Shown one piece after another: positions 23,747-32,824 of a DNA stretch of 64,000 nucleotides; within the stretch, counting starts at the first letter, position 1; the number at the start of each line of letters is the position of its first letter. The DNA lies in the NCBI GenBank assembly GCA_002221725.1, contig NJFT01000022.1:62001-126000 (forward strand). The letters are read 5' to 3'. The DNA comes from Scedosporium boydii. Taxonomy: Eukaryota; Ascomycota; Sordariomycetes; Microascales; Microascaceae. The position numbers and the translations under genes were made by a program. The notes below the pieces were generated by a model, which saw only the letters and a list, made by a program, of their open reading frames with translations, was not told where the DNA came from and did no database searches.

Positions 23747-24221
23747 TTAGTAACCAGGGGGGTTGACTCGCTGAGAAACCCTCGTCCACTTCGGTAGCTC
23801 TACAAATCACAGAAAATACAGGTTAGCAAGTCTCTCTCTACCTTGGTCGCGTGTCATCCAAGCCTTCCCAAATCTCCCGCAAAGCTAGGCCTCGGTACCA
23901 CAGCTCAAGGAAAGACAAGAAAAGAGGGGGAAACAACGTACTGTGAATTCCCTTCCTATACCCCTTAACCTTCCTATCAAACATCGTATACTTATCCCTC
24001 GGCATCATCTCCGCCTCCGTAGGCATCTCAGCCTTCCACCTCTCCAAAGCCTCCAGCGTCTCCCCCTTCTTCGCCAGCGCCGCGTCCAGCGTCGCGACCA
24101 CCTGGTCCACGGCTCGGAGCCTCATGCGCTGCCGCCTCTTCTGGAACTTGGACAGACGCCAGGGGATCTTCCAGAGGAGACCGCCCGATAGCGGCGAGGT
24201 CATGCGGAAGGGGCCGAACAT
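23747..24221 (-). CDS. MRPL31: Mitochondrial large-subunit ribosomal protein L31 (mL60)
   Basis: There are two exons, 23942-24221 and 23747-23799, with a 142-nt intron (GTACGT...TTGTAG), 110 residues. The sequence starts MFGPFRMTSPLSGGLLWKIP and continues with a dense basic stretch (KFQKRRQRMRLR). It ends LPKWTRVSQRVNPPGY, the usual pattern and length for fungal mL60. The small second exon was placed by this ending: without it the frame runs into unrelated sequence. The start is the family start, although the frame stays open far upstream. It acts in the mitochondrial ribosome and is expected to be imported without a long cleaved presequence. It is divergent from TRS20. Codons shift from C-ending to G/T-ending along exon 1. 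Confidence 0.9.
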
Positions 24222-24735
24222 TGTGGGAGGCGTTATCGAGTCGACGGGATTGGCTGTCGGAGGAGGGTTGTTTGAGTCGGGGAAAAATCGATCGATTGTA
24301 AACCGACTGGGGAATTGAAATGGTCGGGTCCTCCTGTCCGAGTCGAGGGCGCGAGGTCGAGAGGATGCGAATTTGATGGGAGCAGCCTCGTGTGACTTTT
24401 TTTCCGGGTCGTTGAAAATTAGAAAATGTCCCAAGCTTTGGACGAGGTTCACTGGCGTGTTGGAATTTGGACCAATCAGAATGAGCAGAAGGGCGAAAGC
24501 CGCCATGCAGCGCAACGCCCCACCAAGACGACAATTAATTGAAGTCGCAGCATCTCCCAAGCTTTGTAGACTCCTGGATTTCGAGCGCCCCCGAGAAGAC
24601 GAAAAGAATAGGAGCCAATTCCACGAGCGAAGTAGGCGCTTTCCTTGCCCTTTTCTCTTCCTGAAGAAAACCAGGGGGATACCTAAGTAATAAAGCCCCA
24701 AGGTCGAGGCACAGAAAATACCCCCAAGTTTCGCC
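24222..24735. promoter_or_regulatory. Divergent promoter region MRPL31 / TRS20
   Basis: This 514-bp region lies between divergent start codons. It includes open frame upstream of MRPL31 that I judge non-coding. No specific binding site stands out. Confidence 0.5.
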
Positions 24736-25398
24736 ATGTCCTACTACTTCGTCATCGTGGGAACCCAGGACAACCCCCTCTTCGAGTACGAGTTCGGAAC
24801 CTCTAAACAAGGCGGCGATGGCTTAGCCCACTTTGGCGAACAGCAGAAACACATGACACAGTTCATCGTGCACAGTTCCTTAGATATCGTCGAAGAGGTG
24901 CAATGGACATCGGGTCAGATGTGAGATCCCCTCTCGTCCCTCCCCCCATCCCACCTCCAATCTTTCACTCCCACTTGATGTGGAACGAGATAAAACTAAT
25001 ACAGGGCATACAAACTGCGTCCCAGGTACCTCAAATGCATCGACAAATTCTTCAACAACTACATCTCCTGCTTCATAACCCCCAGCAACGCCAAGTTCCT
25101 CCTCCTCCACCAACCCACCTCCCCGACCTCCTCCCTCCCCCTCGGCTCCACGATGACCGGCTCCCTCGCCGCCTCCACCACCCTCTCTGTGCCGCCGGCT
25201 CCTACCGCGCGCGCATCGACGGCCATAGGCGCCAACCCGACGGGCCTCGCGACGGAGGAGGCCATACGGAATTTTTTCACCGAGGTGTACGAGAATTGGG
25301 TCAAGGCTGTCATGAACCCGTTTTATAGGGCGGATATGGAGGTTACGAGTCCGATTTTTAGGCAGAGGGTTGCTGCGGCGGGGAGGAAGTATCTATGA
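24736..25398 (+). CDS. TRS20: TRAPP complex subunit Trs20 (sedlin/TRAPPC2)
   Basis: There are two exons, 24736-24920 and 25026-25398, with a 105-nt intron splitting the Met codon of QMYLK, 185 residues. MSYYFVIVGTQDNPLFEYEF and the later FFTEVYENWVKAVMNPFY are hallmark sedlin segments with a longin-like fold. Compared with the roughly 140-residue animal protein there is an insertion of about 35 Ser/Thr/Pro-rich residues (near 85-125) in the middle, common in fungi. Trs20 is a core TRAPP subunit, helps tether ER-derived vesicles at the Golgi, and links TRAPP to its accessory subunits. The second exon changes from C-ending to G/T-ending codons. It converges on histone H4. Confidence 0.93.
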
Positions 25399-26225
25399 GG
25401 TTCTTGGGGAGTTTTCTTTACCGGTCTTGGGGATATTGCTGCCTAGAGGGGAGAGATATTCATGAGCCAAGGAATGGGGTGAGGTAGACGGGACATGGCG
25501 AGAGGATGGATATTGTCGCCCACCGGATGGGATATGATATGAACCACGAAGTAATGACTAGGGGAATTTATGTTGGCTCTAGGGAAAATAATAGACATTC
25601 CTCGAAAGGGCTCGGGAGAGTCGGGAATGAGGACTTCCCTGCCAGTGTATTCTACGTGCTACCTCGTCCGTCAAGACCCTCCTTCGCCCATTGCCACCCT
25701 GGTCCAACTCGCCACGACATTAGACCCAGGAAAGGAGCGAAAAGCGAGACGCGTCTCTACCAAAACAGGCACGACAAAATCAAAACAAAGCACGTGTACA
25801 TACTACTGCGGGCACAAAGATATTCATTTCGGATCAAGGCCATCGAATGACCGCTTGTTTCATTGTCGATAATCTCGCCATCTACCGTGACGGACATCAT
25901 AATTCCCCCGTGTCGTAATGTAACAAACCAATAACCTCCCCCAAACGCCGAAGGACACTGACTCATCCGCGCGTCCCATTAAAACACATAAAGTTCCGAT
26001 GCCATTTGTCCATTTCCCTTGAACAGTAAAAACAGAGTAAAAAGAAAGCTATTTGCGTGTTCCATCCGCTCGCTCTTTCAGAGCCGAAAAAAATCCCGCA
26101 CCCCAAAAGAATAAAACGCGTGGGTGATATACATGAAGGGGGGAGGGAAAAGAAACGGCTGGCGTAGAGGGCGCGTTACGTCTTGAGAGGAACACGCGTT
26201 CGTAGGTAGTGAGTAATGAAGGTGT
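25399..26225. other. Convergent 3' region TRS20 / histone H4
   Basis: No gene is supported. Short plus-strand frames at 25506-25872 show no recognisable features. The H4-proximal part (25950-26225) is A-rich and probably holds the H4 3' UTR. Confidence 0.45.
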
Positions 26226-26740
26226 TTAACCACCGAAACCGTAGAGGGTGCGGCCCTGGCGCTTAAGGGCATAGACAACGTCGAGAGAGGTGACGGTCTT
26301 GCGCTTGGCGTGCTCGGTGTAGGTGACGGCGTCACGGATGACACCCTCGAGGAAGGACTTGAGGACACCACGGGTCTCCTCGTAGATCATGGCAGAGATA
26401 CGCTTGACACCACCACGACGAGCGAGACGTCGGATGGCGGGCTTGGTGATACCCTGGATGTTGTCACGAAGAATCTTTCGGTGACGCTTGGCACCACCCT
26501 TGCCGAGGCCCTTGCCGCCCTTTCCGCCTGGAGAGAAATAGAGTCAGCACATGATGCTCGACGATAATAATTGAAGATGTCACGGCACGCTTGAGACGGG
26601 TTGGTCAAGGTCGTGGGGTTGAAGCCTCGTGGATGGGGCCCTCCGGTGCCACGCATCACGACGCGTCAAACCAACCCGACCGAGACGCCCCAAGCGCCGA
26701 CGCGGGGAAAGATGAGATGAAAATACTTACGTCCAGACAT
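26226..26740 (-). CDS. Histone H4
   Basis: There are two exons, 26731-26740 and 26226-26527, with a 203-nt intron that splits codon 4 (GTAAGT...CTCCAG), 103 residues, the invariant H4 length. The tail [20 protein letters not shown], the core [21 protein letters not shown] and the end TLYGFGG are standard. The tiny first exon of ten coding bases would be missed without knowing the family. H4 pairs with H3 in the nucleosome core. There is no H3 gene beside it, although H3 and H4 are often divergent neighbours in Pezizomycotina, so this may be the solitary second H4 copy. A TATTTATT element about 170 bp upstream, near 26911-26918 on the minus strand, could act as a TATA-like box. Confidence 0.97.
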
Positions 26741-28002
26741 TGTTGATGAGGTTAATTAAGAGTGAAGATACTTTAAGTTGATGGTTTGATCCGAAATGCG
26801 GATGAAATTTGATGACGTTGTTGGATGGTGATGTGGTGTTCGTAGTCAAGAATATACAACCAAGTGGGAATGGAGTGGGGAGAAGTTTGGGGGGAACAGG
26901 CGGCGTGTGGAAGAAATAAATAGGTGAGAGGGGGGGCGTGTCAGTTGGTCACGGATCAGTAGAAAGGCTGCCGAGTGATTTGGGTGACAATTGCTTGGCT
27001 AAGCCGGATCGGGAAATTGGCCAAAATGCGAAAATACCGTGTCAAAGTACCTCTTGTTAAATTGATTTATTTTGCGAGGTACCGATTTAATTCGGGGCGC
27101 TGTTTTATTTTTTGGAGGGGCCCATTATTTCTGCTTGGAAAATGCGGCGTTTTGGGGGCCGTGTTTGCTGCTCTTTTGACGCGCTTCCTGTTTGGGTTCT
27201 TCTGCTGGGGGAATTGGATGGCGCACTTATTTTCTCCCTTGCTCCACGGATTTGGGCGTCATATCATTGGCTACAGGCAGTTAGTCAGCAGCTCCAGCTC
27301 TGCGACTCCCGCTATTTCTGCCTGCAGGGGACCTGGACTAGCACCAATCTTGCCACAGTGCTAGGAACGCTTTTGGCTCAGCTCAGATGATTCGCCACAA
27401 TCAATTCATCTCGGCCAGATTGCTTATGTCATACTGATCTAGGGTCAACAACGTCCATCACACTCCAAGCCACGCGTCGCGTCCTCCTCATCCGCCTCAT
27501 CCACATTCAGCACGCTTCAAGACTCCATCTCCACGCCTCTCATTCTTTCATCTTGCCAGTTGGCAAGTAGTCACGGCTTGTACCCACGAGTCTCGTCCTC
27601 TTTACCAGATAATATCTATATTGTGTACTTGATAAGGCTGTAGGATAGCTTCGGCTCATGCCGACTCCCTCCCGCTTCCTTTCACTCTCGTCCTCTCCCA
27701 GCCTAAGCAAGTTCCGCGTTGATGCGCCGTGGCATGGAGCAAAGAAAGTCCCCTCAGGTGTAGAAAGAATATTCATTTCCCTCAAACCATCGCTCCCCTC
27801 CGTCATATATCCCCTGCAAACTATAATAGCTATTTTACCCTCCGTCCATTCGTCCCCTTCGACTTGAGGCACCCGTGGAATAGACGTCACGTTGGGCATT
27901 TATGAACCGTTTTCCCATTTTCTCGCTCGAAGCCACGTCCTGCTATGCCATTCTAACCTCTTGTAGACTCGAACTTTCGCCCCCACGTCCAGATATCCGA
28001 TA
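26741..28002. other. Histone H4 upstream region and CDC27 3' region
   Basis: No gene is supported in 1.26 kb. Frames at 26975-27390 overlap in different phases and show no recognisable domain. The left part should contain the H4 promoter. The right part (27540-28000), opposite to CDC27's end, has short frames only. Confidence 0.45.
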
Positions 28003-30581
28003 TCAGTCCTCGTAGATCTCCGGTCCTGTCGGTTCACGATCTTCAAGGCCCTCGATGGCCTCCTTGATCTGCGGCGATGCCTAAAAAGGGAAGATATTTT
28101 TGTCAAATTAGTTAATCCAAGCTCCCTTTCGTGGTAGTACGTCAATGTAAATCCAAAGCTTACCTTGGGATCCAACGCCAGTGCAAATGTATAGTGGCGT
28201 ATAGCCAACCCCTTCTCATTCGTGGATTTGTACAGGTTGCCGAGTAGGAAATGAACCATTGCCTCATCGGGGGCGAGATCTCTCAAGATCATAAGCTCTT
28301 CCTTGGCCGGAACCAAGTCGCCCCTCGCGAGAAGTACCCTCGCCCTCTTGAATCTCGGCTGTGCCGCCTTGGGAGTCAGCTCCGTCGCCATGCCGTAGTA
28401 CCGAAGCGCCCTTGGCAGGTGATTCTGCTTCTCCAACATGCTTCCAATGCAACACGCCAGCACGGCATTCGTAGGATTAATGTTCGCCGCGGCGAGGTAC
28501 TGGGTGTGGGCTTTGTCGAGATTCCCCAATCTCTCGTGTACCTTCCCGATGCCATAATGAGCGTTGTAATGGCGTTTGTCTACCGAAAGAGCCCTTCGGT
28601 AGGCTCGGAGGGCCCTGTCGTAATCCTCAGTCGCCATGTATTCATGACCTTGCAGCGTGTAGGCATACGCCATATTCGGGTCCAGCTGGGCGGCCCTCTT
28701 GAAGCATTTCACGGCCTGCTCGTGCTCTTCAGACTTTGACCAGGCATTGCCGAGAGCACACTACGCTTGTGGTGAGTGCCAGGATAAATCAATTAGCTCG
28801 TGGGCGAGGAAGGATAGGTCCGTTTCACGGTTCAGGTGCCAGAGGACTGTCGAGTACAAGTCCATGTCTTGATGTCGCGTCGGGGCCGCTGCTTTTAATT
28901 TTCGAAATACCTTCTCTGCATCTGCGTAGGCAGCCCGCTCAAAGTGTGTCCGTCCCATTTGTGCCAGTACCCAGGGGGTTTCTTGATGAGCCCGGGGCAA
29001 CCGCTCAAAGGCTTTAAGAGCATCCGCGCAGTCGAATTTTGAAAGATGGTAGTGCCCGATAGCCATGACTTCCAGCAGGTTCATAATGTTCTTGAGGGCA
29101 ATGTTTGTTTTCGACGAGTTCTTGTCGCTATACTTGAGTGAGGTCGTTCTAGTGGGCCTGATTTCGGGGTAGGAGCTGCCGTTTCCGAGAAGGGGATCTG
29201 GGCTCTCCGTTTCGATTTGGGTCTCGGGTACACCACTGACGGCAGTTCGATCTATTCTCGAGGTTTTAGGCCTCTGACCAGCAATTCCTAATGTCCGTAA
29301 TGCGAGGCGCCTAGCCCGCTTCGCTGCCCTCGTCTCCGGCGGACTGGAAGCCTGGGAGACTCCGTTATTATGGTCAGTACCACTAGTCGTAGATGGATGT
29401 GTCATGTCCCTAGGATGGGCACCGGCCCCATCTTGCTGCGCCTGCGGTTCATTACTCTGCGACGAGTTGGACTGCGCCAGAAGTGTTGACAGCGTTCTCT
29501 TCCGCTCTCTAACCAGTACCGGCGCAGTCGCGGCTCCTCTGTGGGGTTCTAACCCCTGGCTTTCACCTTGCTGCCTTCTCCCCAGTCTAAATGTTCGGGA
29601 AGCTTCAGATCTAGAAGCCAGTGGCGAGTCGACAACTTCTCTCGAACCTAGGCCTACCGTATGGGGTCGAGTCCTGCCGTCTAGACCTTGGGCAGTCCCA
29701 GGGCGGACCAGTCTCGTGAATTGTTCCCCCATTTCAGATCTGCGCGTTGGTGAAGCATCTCGGTCCCGCCATCGGCCTCTACTGGCTGATGTGACTAGAT
29801 TCGATGTCAAACTGGTTTCTGGCGTCGTCGGTGGGCGGCTACTCTGACTACCGGCTCCCGATGCTATTGAGGCTTGGAAATGACTAAATGCGTCGTTGCC
29901 GTTTATCGGTCCAGAAGCAAGTGCCTTCCGCGACGGTGGATCAGGCTTGTTTGTGACGGGCCTATTGGATGAGTCTTTCGTTCCCGCCCCTACTCCTCCC
30001 AGATCAAAGATCTGAGTTATTGTGTCTGAGAGCTTATAGATGTTTGGTACGTTGACAGTCGTACCCATGGCACAGAGGGCAGTGAAGGCATCCCACATCA
30101 ACGGATTTAGTTTGAGTGCGGCGTCGAAGGTCTCACTAGCCATTGCTGTGTCACCGTATCCAAGATGTAACTTGCCTAGGAGGCACAAGACCGCCGCTGC
30201 ATCTGGAAACGGGCTCCTTATAGTAGTCCCATGCTTGCCCATGTTCGATGTCTGATGCCAGAGCACCTTGCACTTGTTCAGGACAAGTATGCCTTCCCTG
30301 TATCTCTTCAACCGGAGACACGACTGGGCGTAGACCCAAGAACAGCCGAGATGGCTCCCCTTCAACGCAACAATCTTGGCTACTTCAAACGCCGAATGGA
30401 AGTCTCCGAGTCTAAAGTGACAGAGGGCGAGGAGATAAGCTGAACCAGGAGCCTTGGAATCTTGGGCAAGGAGTCGCTCGGCGAAGAAGAGGGCATTGTC
30501 GTATGAGTAATTGTCGAGGTGATAATGGATCACACGGCGAAGTATGCTGCCAGTTGTAGCATTGGTGTTTGGCGGTGACAT
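28003..30581 (-). CDS. CDC27: APC/C subunit Apc3/Cdc27, with an in-frame UAG at a conserved Trp codon
   Basis: There are two exons, 28164-30581 and 28003-28080, with an 83-nt intron (GTAAGC...TTTTAG). The start MSPPNTNATTGSILRRVIHYHLDN is the usual Cdc27 beginning. Residues 1-200 form N-terminal TPRs, 200-460 are disordered and Ser/Arg-rich, and 470-830 form the C-terminal TPR superhelix ending ALDPKASPQIKEAIEGLED. The reading frame is broken once: codon 607 (28761-28763) is TAG between SPQA and CALGNAW, where the family has Trp (TGG). Conserved sequence resumes at the next codon and no splice fits. Read through, the product is 831 residues; if terminated it is 606 and lacks most of the C-terminal TPRs that bind Cdc20/Cdh1 and APC/C partners. 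I infer either A-to-I mRNA recoding, a nonsense allele or a sequence error. It is divergent from SND2. Confidence 0.88.
28757..28771 (-). promoter_or_regulatory. Candidate A-to-I editing hairpin around the CDC27 UAG
   Basis: On the mRNA strand CACA and UGUG can pair, leaving a seven-base loop AGCGUAG that contains the UAG. The candidate edited A is at plus-strand position 28762. Known fungal editing sites prefer U at -1, often G at +1, and an A in a hairpin loop; this site fits all three. The stem is short, so the structure is only suggestive. Confidence 0.35.
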
Positions 30582-31446
30582 CCTTGATGATATGGCTCGA
30601 GGAGTCTACATCTGTCAACACGATCACTCCGGAGGCCTAACACAATGTTAATAGTTTGGTGGTTAGAAAAATCGCATCTAAAAACACACGAACCTACCAA
30701 TCTCTAGGATCTGGACTATGTGAGGTCTTTGTCCTGGCTGTCTCGATGGTTATCTGTCCCTGGTCTTCTGAGGAGCATTTGAAGAGCCAGCCTCGGAAGA
30801 TAGAGGACGAGAAGAGGCAGCCAGCCTAGAACTGGGAGTGTAAGTCCTAAGAAGGGCAATACTCTAAAAATTCAGAGCATTGCCCTATTCACCTGAAATG
30901 CACAATAGAAGATAGAGAATGATATGATGAAACAGTCCATGGATTGGGCTTTAGGATCACGATTCTTGATAAAAAGATGATCCATTGCCAAAGGTGGATG
31001 TGGACAATGCGAATGTGAAGGGAGCCTATACTCACACATTGTACCTTCTACATTCCTTATGAGGTCAAAGAACCTGAACAATAGAGATTTGAATGGAGAT
31101 TCTACTTTCTAGCATGTATAAGTTACATTTCAACTCTGAAGCTGCCAATGCTGGAAAGAAGCACTGGTTGAGTTGCCTAGAACTTGCACTTACACAGGAA
31201 GTTGCAAGGAGGAAAGAAGGAAGGCACAGTGCAAACAAAACGAATATACACTGTAACTGTATGATGACCTCGACCTCGAATTGAAGCTACGTTTTCTGAA
31301 TTCCTTCCCACATCTTGACCTCGATCAAACTCCCACCTACTTCCAAACGATCAGCCGCTCCAGCAAGGCCCATTTAAATTCTCTACTCCAACCGCCGAAA
31401 AATAAACAGCCACCGAACCAACCCACCAAAAAGATCACAGAAAAAA
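30582..31446. promoter_or_regulatory. Divergent promoter region CDC27 / SND2 with a strong inverted repeat
   Basis: This 865-bp region lies between divergent starts. No gene is seen. A 13-bp inverted repeat sits in the middle (30853-30886). The SND2 side (31290-31445) is C/A-rich leader. Confidence 0.5.
30853..30886. repeat. 13-bp inverted repeat with 8-bp AT-rich loop
   Basis: The left arm AGGGCAATACTCT and right arm AGAGCATTGCCCT are complementary at 12 of 13 positions, and the loop is AAAAATTC. It could be a protein-binding palindrome, a terminator-like hairpin for an upstream transcript, or a relic of a small foldback element. Confidence 0.8.
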
Positions 31447-31944
31447 ATGGCCCAAAAAGCGAAAAAAGACCTCGCAAAATCCAACGCCGCCGCCCTCAAG
31501 AACCTCCACACCCTCTCCCTACTCCTCAACGCCTCCTTCCTCGCCTTCTCCCTCCTCGTGCGCCCCCGCTCGCTCTACCTCTACTTCCTCCTCTCGACGC
31601 CCGCCTTCATCGCGGAACTCGTCCTCGAGCGCACGGGACGACCGAGCCGCGACGCAACGACGGGCGCCCTGCGGTCCGCGGGCCAGGATCTCGGCGCCGA
31701 GGGCCTGACGGGTAACTTGTTCGACGTGGTGTGGGTTACGTGGGCGTCGCTTGTCCTCGTTGCCTTGGTGGGTGATAAGGGTTGGTTCCTTTGGAGCGTG
31801 GTGCCTGCTTATGGTGGGTATCAGGCTGTGAGGCTGTTGCTTAAGGCGAGGGGGTTGGCGGGTGGGTTGGGCGGGGGGGCTGCGATGCCGAGTGATGTTG
31901 GATCGAAGGGGGGGAATAGGAAGCAGAGGCGTGCTGGGGCGTAA
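31447..31944 (+). CDS. SND2: SRP-independent targeting protein Snd2 / TMEM208 homologue
   Basis: This is an intronless 165-residue membrane protein. It begins MAQKAKKDLAKSNAAALKNL, as in fungal TMEM208/DUF788 proteins. Two hydrophobic segments follow directly (about 24-60, the first pair of helices). After a loop come two more (about 95-135), then a short Gly-rich, basic tail (GGNRKQRRAGA). The family is an ER membrane component of the SND route that targets proteins with central or C-terminal membrane segments independently of SRP. Codons are C-ending in the first half and G/T-ending in the second. It is divergent from CDC27 and converges on PIK1. Confidence 0.9.
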   Translation: MAQKAKKDLAKSNAAALKNLHTLSLLLNASFLAFSLLVRPRSLYLYFLLSTPAFIAELVLERTGRPSRDATTGALRSAGQDLGAEGLTGNLFDVVWVTWASLVLVALVGDKGWFLWSVVPAYGGYQAVRLLLKARGLAGGLGGGAAMPSDVGSKGGNRKQRRAGA

Positions 31945-32824
31945 GATTGATGCTTTTTGTTACGGGGCAAGAGGGGAGGGCTGTGATGACCTTATGAGAA
32001 CTCCTGAGGGGATGTGGACAACGCTATGCTTGGGTTGAGGTTATGGCGAGCCTTGAAGAATGTGCTGCTTGGCTCTGCCATGAATCCTGCGTCCCATTAA
32101 ATGGTAGCGTGTACCTGTTTTCGGGCGCCCGCTCGCGTGGAAACCTCGACATCGTTGATGCCCTCGAATGGCGATATCTTCACCCAGCAGATGGCTTAGC
32201 TGTGGGATCCAGAGCGTTAGACAGCCGGGAAGGCACACACCAATACCTTGCCGAAAGGCGGCGGCGAAGACATTTAGATTCAGAACATGTACGATAGTAT
32301 CATGAGGGCATCCTCATACGTTTAATGTCATATTATATCAGTACACGGTCACGTCATCTTGCGAGTGAAACTTGCAGATGGCTTCACATTCGCATTTCAA
32401 CCACAGCTATCTACATTTCAAGCACGCCCTCTAAATTTTCAAACGTTCATCATTCCTGCTCGACATTCCCCTCCTTTTCCAAAAGTAAAAGAAAACAAAC
32501 GCCTTCTCGCATGCGTACGCGGTCTATGCAGCCGATATATTTTGAGCTTATTAGCCTCCTCCAGATGCCCCAATCATAAAAAAAAGCACATGATGCCGCC
32601 AATAAAACGCGCCAACTGGGCCGTGTCTAGTTCCCCTTTTGTCCTCTACCTCCTCAACATCAATCCTATTTGGAGCCCTTTGCCTCGGCTCCTTCTAGTA
32701 AATACCCTGGGTCCTGTATTGGAAAGTATCATAACTAGAAGATGTTAGTATCAAAGTTTGGAACACAAAAATGCAATATCATGGGCGTGTATGAATGGGA
32801 AGGCGAAGGTGGAAAGGGAGGATC
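31945..32824. other. Convergent 3' region SND2 / PIK1
   Basis: No gene is supported. Short frames at 32325-32748 share no recognisable features. The region should contain both 3' UTRs. Confidence 0.45.

Noticed and set aside
23838..24737. 299-residue minus frame extending MRPL31 upstream
   Set aside because: The family starts at MFGPFRM (24221). The extension would run through the divergent promoter to the TRS20 start and has no conservation features.
28710..28800. An intron that removes the CDC27 UAG
   Set aside because: Conserved residues run directly up to and directly after the stop, so any intron covering it would delete conserved sequence; TGCGTAG-type acceptors have no suitable upstream donor.
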